From assembly GCF_004367745.1 (NCBI RefSeq), contig NZ_CP037993.1, positions 1,984,001 through 2,048,000 of the forward strand: 64,000 bases of DNA. The letters run 5' to 3'. Positions within the stretch are counted from its first letter, which is position 1. The number at the start of each line of letters is the position of its first letter. The DNA comes from Herbaspirillum huttiense. Lineage in GTDB: Bacteria; Pseudomonadota; Gammaproteobacteria; Burkholderiales; Burkholderiaceae_D. The notes beneath the pieces are model-generated. The model was given only the letters and a program-made list of their open reading frames with translations. It was not told the DNA's origin and made no database searches. Both the position numbers and the translations under genes were made by a program. Positions 27,291 to 36,479 of the stretch are shown piece by piece.

Positions 27291-28361
27291 ATGGATCATC
27301 TGATCGCCCAAATCAACAATGTGGGACCGGCGCTGCTGGGTCCGACCCTGTTCACGCTGGTGTGGACTCTGGTCAAGATCCTGGTGGTGATGGTGCCGCT
27401 GCTGGTGTGCGTGGCCTACATGACCTACTGGGAGCGCAAGCTGATCGGCTGGATGCACGTGCGTCTGGGCCCGAACCGTGTGGGTCCTGCTGGTCTGCTG
27501 CAGCCCATCGCTGACGCCGTCAAGCTGATCTTCAAGGAAATCTCGACCCCGTCCAAGGCCAACAAGGCGCTGTTCTACCTGGCGCCGGTGATGACCATCA
27601 TGCCGGCGCTGGCCGCCTGGGCGGTGGTGCCGTTCTCGCCGGAACACGTGCTGGCCAACGTCAACGCCGGCCTGCTGTATCTGATGGCCATTACCTCGAT
27701 GGAAGTCTACGGCATCATCATCGCCGGCTGGGCCTCGAACTCGAAGTACGCCTTCCTGGGTGCAATGCGCGCTTCGGCACAGATGGTGTCCTACGAAATC
27801 TCGATGGGCTTCTGCCTGGTGGTGGTGCTGATGGTCACCGGCAGCCTGAACATGACCGACATCGTGCTGGCCCAGACCAAGGGGCAGTTCGCCGGCATGG
27901 GCCTGAACTTCCTGTCCTGGAACTGGCTGCCGCTGCTGCCGATCTTCGTGATCTACTTCGTCTCCGGCGTGGCCGAGACCAACCGCCACCCGTTCGATGT
28001 GGTGGAAGGTGAATCCGAAATCGTGGCCGGTCACATGATCGAATACTCGGGCATGTCCTTCGCCATGTTCTTCCTGGCCGAATACGCCGCGATGATCCTG
28101 ATCTCGATCCTGACCGCACTGCTGTTCTTCGGCGGCTGGTCGGCTCCGGTGTCCGCGCTGGACTTCATCCCGGGCTGGATCTGGCTGGGCTTGAAGACCT
28201 TCTTCTTCCTGTCGCTGTACGTGTGGATCCGCGCATCGTTCCCGCGCTACCGCTATGACCAGATCATGCGTCTGGGCTGGAAAGTGTTCATCCCGCTGAC
28301 CCTGGTCTGGCTGGTGGTCGTGGCGATCTGGATCCAGTCGCCCTGGAATATCTGGAAATAA
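27291..28361 (+). CDS. nuoH: NADH-quinone oxidoreductase subunit H
   Basis: The 356-residue membrane subunit at the quinone-arm junction has 8-9 helices and the ND1 signatures: [20 protein letters not shown] (about residues 45-64), [14 protein letters not shown], and the acidic loop [19 protein letters not shown]. Two bases separate it from the nuoG stop. Confidence 0.98.
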   Translation: MDHLIAQINNVGPALLGPTLFTLVWTLVKILVVMVPLLVCVAYMTYWERKLIGWMHVRLGPNRVGPAGLLQPIADAVKLIFKEISTPSKANKALFYLAPVMTIMPALAAWAVVPFSPEHVLANVNAGLLYLMAITSMEVYGIIIAGWASNSKYAFLGAMRASAQMVSYEISMGFCLVVVLMVTGSLNMTDIVLAQTKGQFAGMGLNFLSWNWLPLLPIFVIYFVSGVAETNRHPFDVVEGESEIVAGHMIEYSGMSFAMFFLAEYAAMILISILTALLFFGGWSAPVSALDFIPGWIWLGLKTFFFLSLYVWIRASFPRYRYDQIMRLGWKVFIPLTLVWLVVVAIWIQSPWNIWK

Positions 28362-28382
28362 GTTGGAAGGCTGAGGCTAAAA

Positions 28383-28871
28383 ATGGAAGCTATTAAGGAT
28401 TTTTTCGGCAGCCTGATGCTCCGCGAACTGTTCAAGGGCCTGGCCCTGACCGGTCGCTACCTGTTCAAGCGCAAGATCACCGTGCAGTTCCCCGAGGAAA
28501 AGACGCCGATGTCCCCGCGTTTCCGCGGCCTGCACGCGCTGCGCCGTTATCCCAACGGTGAAGAACGCTGCATCGCTTGCAAGCTGTGCGAAGCGGTCTG
28601 CCCGGCGATGGCCATCACCATCGAATCCGAGCAGCGTGACGACGGAACCCGTCGCACCAGCCGCTACGACATCGACCTGACCAAGTGCATCTTCTGCGGT
28701 TTCTGCGAAGAGTCCTGCCCGGTCGACTCGATCGTCGAAACGCACATCCTGGAATACCACGGTGAAAAGCGGGGCGACCTGTACTACACCAAGGAAATGC
28801 TGCTGGCAGTGGGCGACCGTTACGAAAACGAAATCGCCGCTGCACGTGCGGCTGACGCCGCCTACCGTTGA
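28383..28871 (+). CDS. nuoI: NADH-quinone oxidoreductase subunit I
   Basis: The 162-residue ferredoxin-like subunit carries two 4Fe-4S clusters (N6a, N6b): [12 protein letters not shown] (Cys63, 66, 69, 73) and [12 protein letters not shown] (Cys102, 105, 108, 112). It links NuoG to NuoB. An amphipathic N-terminal helix contacts the membrane arm. A 144-bp gap without a gene follows before nuoJ. Confidence 0.98.
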   Translation: MEAIKDFFGSLMLRELFKGLALTGRYLFKRKITVQFPEEKTPMSPRFRGLHALRRYPNGEERCIACKLCEAVCPAMAITIESEQRDDGTRRTSRYDIDLTKCIFCGFCEESCPVDSIVETHILEYHGEKRGDLYYTKEMLLAVGDRYENEIAAARAADAAYR

Positions 28872-29015
28872 TCGGTGCTGCCGGGTGGCCCTGCGAAATA
28901 CGGGGCAGCCGGGCAGGGTGGTGCAGGGCTTGCGGCAAGGTGTCGGATGTATTGCGATGGGGTGGCCTGCTGTGCGGTCCCCGTGCTGATTGAATGAACC
29001 AACTTCTGGTTGATT

Positions 29016-29678
29016 ATGGAATTTAAAACTGTCTTGTTCTACGTGTTCGCGGTGCTGGTGGTAATCGCCGCCGTTCGCGTCATCACGGCCCGCAACCCGG
29101 TGCATGCGGCGCTCTTCCTGGTGCTGTCCTTCTTCTCGGCAGCGGGCCTCTGGATGCTGCTCAAGGCCGAGTTCCTGGCCATCGTGCTGGTGCTGGTCTA
29201 TGTCGGCGCGGTGATGGTGCTGTTCCTGTTCGTGGTGATGATGCTCGATATCAACATGGACAAGCTGCGCGAAGGCTTCTGGGGCTACTTCCCGCTGGCG
29301 GCCACCATCGGCGTGATCATCGTGCTGGAAATGGCAGCCGTGCTGCTCAACAGCTTCTGGGTCTACGAATCGCAGGTGCCGGCCGTCTCCGACACGCTGG
29401 GCCAGACCAAGCCGCTGGGCAAGCTGATCTTCACCGAATACGTCTACGCCTTTGAAGTGGCGGCCGTGATCCTGCTGGTGGCCATCGTCGCCGCCGTGGC
29501 ACTGACCCTGCGCAAGCGCAAGGACAGCAAGTACTTCGATCCGGCCCAGGCCGTCAAGGTCAAGGCATCGGACCGCGTGCGCCTGGTCAGCATGAAGGCC
29601 GAATCCACCCGCAATGCACCCGCAGCCGACGCTGCCGCTGCAGCGGCCGACAAGCCGGCCGCCGGTCAACAACCTTAA
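29016..29678 (+). CDS. nuoJ: NADH-quinone oxidoreductase subunit J
   Basis: The 220-residue ND6-family subunit has five helices and the conserved NPVHAALFLVLSFFSAAGLW and VLVLVYVGAVMVLFLFVVMM segments. The C-terminal 45 residues form an Ala/Asp-rich tail longer than in E. coli but common in betaproteobacteria. The ATG at 29016 is preferred to an in-frame TTG two codons upstream. Confidence 0.96.
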   Translation: MEFKTVLFYVFAVLVVIAAVRVITARNPVHAALFLVLSFFSAAGLWMLLKAEFLAIVLVLVYVGAVMVLFLFVVMMLDINMDKLREGFWGYFPLAATIGVIIVLEMAAVLLNSFWVYESQVPAVSDTLGQTKPLGKLIFTEYVYAFEVAAVILLVAIVAAVALTLRKRKDSKYFDPAQAVKVKASDRVRLVSMKAESTRNAPAADAAAAAADKPAAGQQP

Positions 29679-29696
29679 GAAGGGCGCACAAGAATC

Positions 29697-30005
29697 ATGG
29701 CAATCACGCTCTCCCACTACCTGATCATCGGCGCGATCCTGTTCGCGATCTCGATCGTCGGCATTTTCCTGAACCGCAAGAACGTCATCGTCCTGCTGAT
29801 GGCCATCGAGCTGATGCTGCTTGCGGTCAACATGAACTTCATTGCTTTCTCGCATTACCTTGGTGACGCGGGCGGACAGATCTTCGTGTTCTTCATCCTG
29901 ACCGTGGCTGCGGCTGAGTCCGCCATCGGTCTGGCGATTCTGGTGGTGCTGTTCCGTAACCTGGATACCATCAACGTGGAAGACCTCGACAGCCTCAAGG
30001 GCTGA
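29697..30005 (+). CDS. nuoK: NADH-quinone oxidoreductase subunit K
   Basis: The 102-residue ND4L-family subunit has three helices and the conserved proton-channel glutamate in [16 protein letters not shown] (about residues 32-47), followed by [19 protein letters not shown]. It belongs to the proton-pumping membrane arm. The gap to nuoL is 114 bp. Confidence 0.98.
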   Translation: MAITLSHYLIIGAILFAISIVGIFLNRKNVIVLLMAIELMLLAVNMNFIAFSHYLGDAGGQIFVFFILTVAAAESAIGLAILVVLFRNLDTINVEDLDSLKG

Positions 30006-30119
30006 GTCGGCATCCGCAGCGTCCTGTTTTTGCGTTCTGGTTTGAATTTCATTTAAAGATGGGAGGCCCCCTTGCAGCAGCGCTGCGGGCGGGGCAGCCA
30101 ATAAGCGATAAGGTTCATC

Positions 30120-32210
30120 ATGGCTGGGCAACTTAACCCACATCTTCTTCTTGCTGTACCCCTGGCGCCGCTGGCAGGCTCGGCCATCGCCGGTCTGCTG
30201 GGTACCAAATTCTTCGGCAACGTGGTTGGCCGCAAGGTGTCGCATACCGCGACCATCCTGGGCGTGCTGATCGCCGCCATCATCTCCATCCAGACCCTGC
30301 TCGCAGTGCTGGACGGCGCGACCTACAACGGTACGCTGTACAACTGGATGACGGTGGCCGGCCTCAAGCTGGAGATCGGCTTCATGGTCGACAGCCTGAC
30401 CGCGATGATGATGTGCGTGGTGACCTTCGTGTCCCTGATGGTGCACATCTACACCATCGGCTACATGGCCGAAGATGAAGGCTACAACCGCTTCTTCTCC
30501 TACATCTCGCTGTTCACCTTCTCCATGCTCATGCTGGTTATGAGCAACAACTTCCTGCAGCTGTTCTTCGGCTGGGAAGCGGTGGGCCTGGTGTCCTACC
30601 TGCTGATCGGTTTCTGGTACACCCGCCCGACCGCCATCAAGGCCAACATGAAGGCCTTCCTGGTCAACCGCGTGGGTGACTTCGGCTTTATCCTGGGTAT
30701 CGGCCTGCTGCTGGCCTACGCCGGTTCGATGAACTACACCGAAGTCTTCGACAAGCGCGCCGAGCTGGCCCAGCTGACCCTGCCGGGTACCGACTGGATG
30801 CTGCTGACCGTGGCATGTATCTGCTTGTTCGTGGGTGCCATGGGCAAGTCGGCCCAGTTCCCGCTGCACGTCTGGCTGCCGGACTCGATGGAAGGCCCGA
30901 CCCCGATTTCCGCGCTGATCCACGCCGCCACCATGGTGACGGCCGGTATCTTCATGGTGACCCGCATGTCGCCGCTCTTCGAACTGTCCGACACCGCGCT
31001 GTCCTTCATCCTGGTGATCGGTGCCATCACGGCGCTGTTCATGGGCTTCCTGGGCACCATGCAGAACGACATCAAGCGCGTGGTGGCTTACTCCACGCTG
31101 TCGCAGCTGGGTTACATGACCGTCGCGCTGGGTGCGTCGGCCTACTCGGTGGCCGTGTTCCACCTGATGACCCACGCCTTCTTCAAGGCACTGCTGTTCC
31201 TGGGTGCCGGTTCGGTCATCATCGGCATGCACCACGACCAGGACATGCGCAACATGGGCGGCCTGCGCAAGTACATGCCCATCACCTGGATCACTTCCCT
31301 GCTGGGCTCGCTGGCGCTGATCGGCACCCCGTTCTTCTCGGGCTTCTACTCCAAGGATTCGATCATCGAAGCCGCGGCCGAGTCGCACCTGGCCGGTTCC
31401 GGCTTCGCGTATTTCGCCGTGCTGGCCAGCGTCTTCGTGACGGCCTTCTACTCCTTCCGCATGTATTTCATGGTCTTCCATGGCAAGGAACGCTTCGGCC
31501 AGGCGCACGGCCATGACGATCACCACGCTCCGGCTGCGGCCCACGGCGTGCATGACGACCATGCGCACGATGCCCACGACGATCACGGCCACGATGAGCA
31601 TCATCACGGCCTGGCCCCGGGTCAGAAGCCGCACGAGTCGCCGCTGGTGGTGACCCTGCCGCTGATCCTGCTGGCCATTCCCTCGGTCATCGTCGGTTTC
31701 TTCGCGATCTCGCCGATGCTGTATGGCGACTTCTTCAAGGGCGTGATCTTCTTCGGTGAAAATCACAAGGTCATGGAAGAACTGGCCCACGAATACCACG
31801 GCCCGGTGGCCATGGTGCTGCACGCCTTCACCAGCGCGCCGCTGTGGCTGGCCATTGCCGGTGTGGTCGTGGCGTACTACTGCTACATGATCAACCCGCG
31901 CGTGCCGGCCTGGTTCAAGGAAAAGTTCAGCATCATTTACACCATCCTGGACAACAAGTACTACATGGACAAGTTCAACGAAGTCGTCTTCGCCGGCGGT
32001 GCCCGCCTGCTGGGCAGCGGGCTGTCCACCGTGGGCGACCGTGGCATCATCGACGGCCTGTTCGTCAACGGCAGCGCCAAGGTCGTCGGCTGGTTCTCGA
32101 AATTCACGCGTCTCTGGCAGTCCGGTTACATCTATCACTATGCGTTCGTGATGATCATCGGGGTGCTGGGTTTCCTGGTGTGGTTCATGCCGTTCCCGTT
32201 CGCCAAATAA
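30120..32210 (+). CDS. nuoL: NADH-quinone oxidoreductase subunit L
   Basis: The 696-residue antiporter-like subunit at the distal end of complex I has about 16 helices and a long lateral helix near the C-terminus. It contains the family segments FFGWEAVGLVSYLLIGFWY, AQFPLHVWLPDSMEGPTPIS (key Lys/His/Glu region) and YSTLSQLGYM. An unusual insertion of about 35 residues, very rich in His and Asp (roughly 465-500), lies in a loop; such His-rich loops are seen in some betaproteobacterial NuoL and may bind metal or be neutral. Confidence 0.97.
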   Translation: MAGQLNPHLLLAVPLAPLAGSAIAGLLGTKFFGNVVGRKVSHTATILGVLIAAIISIQTLLAVLDGATYNGTLYNWMTVAGLKLEIGFMVDSLTAMMMCVVTFVSLMVHIYTIGYMAEDEGYNRFFSYISLFTFSMLMLVMSNNFLQLFFGWEAVGLVSYLLIGFWYTRPTAIKANMKAFLVNRVGDFGFILGIGLLLAYAGSMNYTEVFDKRAELAQLTLPGTDWMLLTVACICLFVGAMGKSAQFPLHVWLPDSMEGPTPISALIHAATMVTAGIFMVTRMSPLFELSDTALSFILVIGAITALFMGFLGTMQNDIKRVVAYSTLSQLGYMTVALGASAYSVAVFHLMTHAFFKALLFLGAGSVIIGMHHDQDMRNMGGLRKYMPITWITSLLGSLALIGTPFFSGFYSKDSIIEAAAESHLAGSGFAYFAVLASVFVTAFYSFRMYFMVFHGKERFGQAHGHDDHHAPAAAHGVHDDHAHDAHDDHGHDEHHHGLAPGQKPHESPLVVTLPLILLAIPSVIVGFFAISPMLYGDFFKGVIFFGENHKVMEELAHEYHGPVAMVLHAFTSAPLWLAIAGVVVAYYCYMINPRVPAWFKEKFSIIYTILDNKYYMDKFNEVVFAGGARLLGSGLSTVGDRGIIDGLFVNGSAKVVGWFSKFTRLWQSGYIYHYAFVMIIGVLGFLVWFMPFPFAK

Positions 32211-32232
32211 GCTGTCCGAGTAAATAACAACC

Positions 32233-33723
32233 ATGATGCAGTCAACATTTCCCATCTTGAGCCTCGCGATCTGGGTACCGATCGTCTTCGGCATCCTCGT
32301 CCTGGCACTGGGCCGCGACAGCAATCCGGGCCTGACCCGCTGGCTGGCGCTGTTCGGGTCGCTGGTCGGCCTGGTCGTTACTTTCCCGCTGATCCAGCAC
32401 TTCGATCCGCTGGCGCACGGTTACCAGTTCGTCGAAAAGACGCCCTGGATCGACCGCTTCAGCATCAGCTACTTCCTCGGGCTGGACGGCATCTCGCTGT
32501 GGTTCGTGCCGCTGACCGCCTTCATCACGGTCATCGTGGTGCTGGCCGGCTGGGTGGTGATCCAGAAGCGCGTGGCCCAGTACATGGGTGCCTTCCTGAT
32601 CCTCTCCGGCATCATGATCGGCGTGTTCTCCTCGCTGGATGCGATGCTGTTCTACGCCTTCTTCGAAGCGACCCTGATCCCGATGTTCATCATCGTGGGT
32701 GTCTGGGGCGGCGACAACCGCGTGTATGCAGCCTTCAAGCTGTTCCTGTACACGCTGCTGGGTTCGCTGCTGATGCTCATCGCCCTGATCTACCTGTACT
32801 ACGTGTCGGGCGGCAGCTTCGAGATCCCGACCTGGCACCAGGTGCCGCTGTCGATGATGGAACAGAAGATCCTGTTCTTCGCCTTCCTGGCCGCTTTCGC
32901 GGTGAAGGTGCCGATGTGGCCGGTGCACACCTGGCTGCCTGACGCCCACGTGCAGGCACCGACCGGTGGCTCCATCGTGCTGGCTGCGATCATGCTGAAG
33001 CTGGGTGCCTACGGTTTCCTGCGCTTCTCGCTGCCGATCCTGCCGGACGCCAGCCATGCGCTGTCGGGCTTCATGATCTTCCTGTCACTGGTGGCCGTGA
33101 TCTACATCGGTCTGGTGGCCCTGGTCCAGCAGGATATGAAGAAACTGGTTGCCTACTCGTCGATCGCCCACATGGGCTTCGTCACCCTGGGCTTCTTCAT
33201 GTTCAACGACATGGCAGTGCAGGGCGGTATCGTGCAGATGATCTCGCACGGTTTCGTCTCCGGCGCGATGTTCATGTGTATCGGCGTGCTGTATGACCAG
33301 ATGCATACCCGTGAGATTTCGCAGTACGGCGGTGTGGTCAACAAGATGCCGCGCTTCGCCTTCTTCTTCATCCTGTTCTCGCTGGCCAACTGCGGCCTGC
33401 CGGCCACTTCCGGTTTCGTCGGCGAATTCATGGTGATCCTGGGTGCAGTGAAGTTCAACTTCTGGATTGGCCTGCTGGCTGCTACCGCCCTGATTCTGGG
33501 CGCGGCATACTCGCTGTGGCTGGCCAAGCGCGTGATCTTCGGTGCCGTGACCAACCATCACGTGGCTGAACTGGTGGATGTGAATGGCCGCGAGTTCTTC
33601 ATCCTGGGCCTGCTGGCGATCGCTACCCTGGTCATGGGTATCTATCCGGGCATCATCACCGACAGCATCCAGACCTCGGTGACCGACCTGCTGAAGCACG
33701 TGGCGGTCTCCAAGATCAACTGA
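32233..33723 (+). CDS. nuoM: NADH-quinone oxidoreductase subunit M
   Basis: The 496-residue antiporter-like subunit (about 14 helices) has FYAFFEATLIPMFIIVGVWG (essential Glu about residue 144), KVPMWPVHTWLPDAHVQAPT and the YSSIAHMGFV segment. Two consecutive ATG codons (32233, 32236) can start it. It is followed by a 155-bp gap with a near-palindrome before nuoN. Confidence 0.98.
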   Translation: MMQSTFPILSLAIWVPIVFGILVLALGRDSNPGLTRWLALFGSLVGLVVTFPLIQHFDPLAHGYQFVEKTPWIDRFSISYFLGLDGISLWFVPLTAFITVIVVLAGWVVIQKRVAQYMGAFLILSGIMIGVFSSLDAMLFYAFFEATLIPMFIIVGVWGGDNRVYAAFKLFLYTLLGSLLMLIALIYLYYVSGGSFEIPTWHQVPLSMMEQKILFFAFLAAFAVKVPMWPVHTWLPDAHVQAPTGGSIVLAAIMLKLGAYGFLRFSLPILPDASHALSGFMIFLSLVAVIYIGLVALVQQDMKKLVAYSSIAHMGFVTLGFFMFNDMAVQGGIVQMISHGFVSGAMFMCIGVLYDQMHTREISQYGGVVNKMPRFAFFFILFSLANCGLPATSGFVGEFMVILGAVKFNFWIGLLAATALILGAAYSLWLAKRVIFGAVTNHHVAELVDVNGREFFILGLLAIATLVMGIYPGIITDSIQTSVTDLLKHVAVSKIN

Positions 33724-33743
33724 TCTGCGCAGAAGAAGTGAAG

Positions 33744-33765
33744 GGCGGGGCGCTAGCGTCCCGCC
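33744..33765 (+). other. 22-bp near-perfect palindrome between nuoM and nuoN
   Basis: GGCGGGG (33744-33750) and TCCCGCC (33759-33765) flank the self-complementary CGCTAGCG (33751-33758). In RNA this makes an 11-bp stem with a G.U pair if extruded, without a T-run. It could be a processing hairpin or a protein-binding site. The rest of the 155-bp gap shows no gene. Confidence 0.6.
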
Positions 33766-33878
33766 GACAACCAAGCTGGGCAACAACGAGTAACGAGACG
33801 AGCCGGTGTGGCATTGCCGGTCGGGCGGCGCGATCAAGGTCGCGACACAAGCGGGCGTACACAAGCGGTAGTAACTAA

Positions 33879-35387
33879 ATGAATAACATGAATCTGATCC
33901 CTGTCTATCCGGAAATATTTCTGCTGATCGCGACTTCCGCGATCCTGCTGATCGATATGTTCCTGCCGGAAAGCAAGCGCGTCATTACCTATCTGCTGTC
34001 CCTGGCGGCGCTGGTGGTGTGTGCGGTACTGACCTTTGCCGACCTCAACACGGGCGCTACGGTCTACACGTTCAACAACATGTTCGTGTCCGATCCGCTG
34101 GCCAACCTGTTGAAGCTGTTCACCTACCTGGGTGTGGGCGTCACGCTCATCTACTCGCGCCAGTACAACACTGCTCGCGGCATCACCGGTGGTCCGCTGG
34201 GCGGCGAATACTACGCCCTGGCGCTGTTCGCGCTGCTGGGCCAGATGGTCATGATCTCCGGCAACAGCTTCCTGTCCATCTACCTGGGCCTGGAATTGAT
34301 GTCGCTGTCGCTGTACGCCCTGGTGGCCCTGCGCCGTGACCACGCCGCTTCGACCGAAGCCGGCATGAAGTACTTCATCCTGGGCGCACTGGCCTCCGGC
34401 TTCCTGCTGTACGGCATGTCGATGCTGTACGGTGCGACCGGCGGTGCACTGGAGCTGAACGAAGTCTTCCGCGCCATCGTCTCCGGTACCGTTGACCGCA
34501 CCCCGCTGGTGTTCGGCATCGTGTTCGTGGTGGCTGGCCTGGCCTTCAAGCTGGGTGCCGTGCCCTTCCACATGTGGGTGCCTGACGTCTACCAAGGTTC
34601 GCCCACCCCGGTGACCTTGCTGCTGGGTGCCGCACCTAAGCTGGCGACCTTCGCCATCACCTTCCGTCTGCTGGTCGAAGGCATGCTGCCGCTGGCCGTG
34701 GACTGGCAGCAGATGCTGATGGTGCTGGCCGTGCTGTCCATCATCCTGGGCAACGTCACCGCCATCGCACAGACCAACATCAAGCGCATGCTGGCCTACT
34801 CGACCATCTCGCACATGGGCTTCATGCTCTTGGGCATGCTGTCGGGCGTGGTCGACGGCAACCTGTTCTCGGCCGTCAACGCCTACAGCTCTTCGCTGTT
34901 CTACGCGGTGACCTATGTGATCACTACCCTGGGTTCCTTCGGCGTCATCATCCTGCTGTCGCGCTCGGGCTTCGAAGCCGACACCCTGGACGACTTCAAG
35001 GGTCTGAACCAGCGCAGCCCGTGGTTCGCCGCCGTGATGATGATCATGATGTTCTCGCTGGCCGGTATCCCGCCGCTGGTGGGCTTCTACGCCAAGCTGT
35101 CGGTGCTGCAGGCCGCCATGGCCACTGGCCAGATCTGGCTGCCGGTGCTGGCCGTGGTCTTCTCGCTGATCGGTGCCTTCTACTACATCCGCGTGGTCAA
35201 GGTGATGTATTTCGACGAGCCCACCGACACCAGCAAGATCGTCGCCACGCCTGAAATGCGTGTCGTGCTGAGCTTGAACGGTATCGCCGCCCTCGCCATC
35301 GGCCTGTGGCCGGGTCACCTGATGGATGCCTGCACCAACGCCATCGTCAGCACCCTGGCGACCTTCCTCAGCAAGGTCGTGGCGTAA
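33879..35387 (+). CDS. nuoN: NADH-quinone oxidoreductase subunit N
   Basis: The 502-residue antiporter-like subunit has 13-14 helices and the ND2-type motifs [20 protein letters not shown] (about residues 133-152), [20 protein letters not shown] and [15 protein letters not shown]. The start at 33879 (MNNMNLIP) could also be three codons later at 33888; neither has a good Shine-Dalgarno. It completes the nuoA-N set. Confidence 0.97.
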   Translation: MNNMNLIPVYPEIFLLIATSAILLIDMFLPESKRVITYLLSLAALVVCAVLTFADLNTGATVYTFNNMFVSDPLANLLKLFTYLGVGVTLIYSRQYNTARGITGGPLGGEYYALALFALLGQMVMISGNSFLSIYLGLELMSLSLYALVALRRDHAASTEAGMKYFILGALASGFLLYGMSMLYGATGGALELNEVFRAIVSGTVDRTPLVFGIVFVVAGLAFKLGAVPFHMWVPDVYQGSPTPVTLLLGAAPKLATFAITFRLLVEGMLPLAVDWQQMLMVLAVLSIILGNVTAIAQTNIKRMLAYSTISHMGFMLLGMLSGVVDGNLFSAVNAYSSSLFYAVTYVITTLGSFGVIILLSRSGFEADTLDDFKGLNQRSPWFAAVMMIMMFSLAGIPPLVGFYAKLSVLQAAMATGQIWLPVLAVVFSLIGAFYYIRVVKVMYFDEPTDTSKIVATPEMRVVLSLNGIAALAIGLWPGHLMDACTNAIVSTLATFLSKVVA

Positions 35388-35399
35388 GGAAACAGGGAA

Positions 35400-35714
35400 A
35401 TGAACGTTTCCCTGTTCAGCTGGATCGTCATCCTGTTGGCCGCCCTGGCGGCCAATTTGCCTTTCTTCAACCAGCAATTGTTCGGCCTGATTCCGCTGAA
35501 CAAGGACGCCGCCTGGGTCAAACCGATCTGGCTGCGGCTGCTGGAACTGGTGGTGCTGTATTTCCTGGTCGGCGTCGCTGCCCATCTGCTGGAAAGCGGC
35601 ATCGGCAACGTCTTTTCGCAGGGCTGGGAATTCTATGCCATCACCGCTTGTCTGTTCCTGGTGCTGGCCTATCCTGGCTATGTGATGCGATACCTGCGCA
35701 AGCAGCACGCCTGA
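35400..35714 (+). CDS. DUF2818 family small membrane protein
   Basis: The 104-residue protein has three predicted membrane helices (about 3-22, 42-63, 78-96) and matches DUF2818, found directly after nuoN in betaproteobacteria. It lies 12 bp after nuoN with GGAAACAGGGAA upstream and precedes the operon terminator, so it is co-transcribed with complex I. An accessory or assembly role is suggested by this constant linkage but is unproven. Confidence 0.9.
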   Translation: MNVSLFSWIVILLAALAANLPFFNQQLFGLIPLNKDAAWVKPIWLRLLELVVLYFLVGVAAHLLESGIGNVFSQGWEFYAITACLFLVLAYPGYVMRYLRKQHA

Positions 35715-35727
35715 AGCAGCCTGCAAG

Positions 35728-35758
35728 AGGCGTCGGTCACTGACTGACGCCTTTTTTC
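35728..35758 (+). terminator. Terminator of the nuo-DUF2818 operon
   Basis: AGGCGTCGGTC (35728-35738) pairs with GACTGACGCCT (35742-35752; one G.U pair), followed by six T. Confidence 0.88.
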
Positions 35759-35824
35759 TTGGTGCGTGCCGGTCGGGCGCGGCCAGTCGTTTTTCTTCTC
35801 CAACCTCATCCCCTCGCACAACTC

Positions 35825-36400
35825 ATGGACGCCCATCTCAAAGAGACGCAGAAAGACACTCGCCAGGTTTACGACGGCCATTTCCTCAAGGTCCAAAAGG
35901 ACACCATCGTGCTCCCGGACGGCAAGGAAACCAGCCGCGAATACATCAAGCACCCCGGTGCAGTCACGGTGCTGCCACTGTTCGAGGACGGGAGCGTGTT
36001 GATGGAGCGCCAGTTCCGCTATCCGCTGCACCGGGTCTTCATCGAATTCCCGGCCGGGAAGATCGATCCGGGTGAAGATACGCTGGAGTGCGCCAAGCGC
36101 GAACTGAAGGAAGAGACCGGTTATACCGCCACAGAATGGCAATACGTGTGCACCATTCACAATGCCATCGCCTATTCGGATGAACATCTGGTGCTGTATC
36201 TGGCGCGTGGCTTGAAAGAGGGCGAGCGGGAGTTGGACGAAGGTGAATTCCTCGACATCTACAAGGCCCCGCTGGCCGAGCTGCTGGAACAGGTACGCAA
36301 TGGTCAGATCACGGATGTGAAGACCGTGATCGGGGTGTTCTGGCTGGAGAAGATAGTCAATGGCAGCTGGACCCCGCCCGAACGCCCGGCCGGCATCTGA
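35825..36400 (+). CDS. NUDIX hydrolase, ADP-ribose pyrophosphatase-like
   Basis: The 191-residue protein contains a complete Nudix box GX5EX7REUXEEXGU (GKIDPGE ... RELKEETGY, about residues 79-101) preceded by FIEFPAG, the ADP-ribose pyrophosphatase subfamily pattern. It would hydrolyse ADP-ribose or a related nucleotide diphosphate with Mg2+ in the cytoplasm. The ATG at 35825 is chosen over an in-frame upstream reading from 35759 because the upstream residues overlap the terminator and lack family similarity. It follows the nuo operon in many betaproteobacteria. Confidence 0.92.
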   Translation: MDAHLKETQKDTRQVYDGHFLKVQKDTIVLPDGKETSREYIKHPGAVTVLPLFEDGSVLMERQFRYPLHRVFIEFPAGKIDPGEDTLECAKRELKEETGYTATEWQYVCTIHNAIAYSDEHLVLYLARGLKEGERELDEGEFLDIYKAPLAELLEQVRNGQITDVKTVIGVFWLEKIVNGSWTPPERPAGI

Positions 36401-36422
36401 GAACTGCGCTGACCCAACGAAA

Positions 36423-36460
36423 AAAGCCGCATCCCTGACAAGGATGCGGCTTTCGTTTTT
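36423..36460. terminator. Bidirectional terminator between the NUDIX and ETF-QO genes
   Basis: AAAGCCGCATCC (36423-36434) pairs perfectly with GGATGCGGCTTT (36442-36453), with A- and T-rich tracts on the two sides, serving both converging genes. Confidence 0.92.
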
Positions 36461-36479
36461 GCGAGACAGGGAAGGGCGC

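Noticed and set aside
28377-32324. 1315-codon minus-strand frame spanning nuoI to nuoL
   Set aside because: Very rich in His, Asp and Gln as expected for the antisense of hydrophobic nuo genes; no domain, and it covers four real genes.
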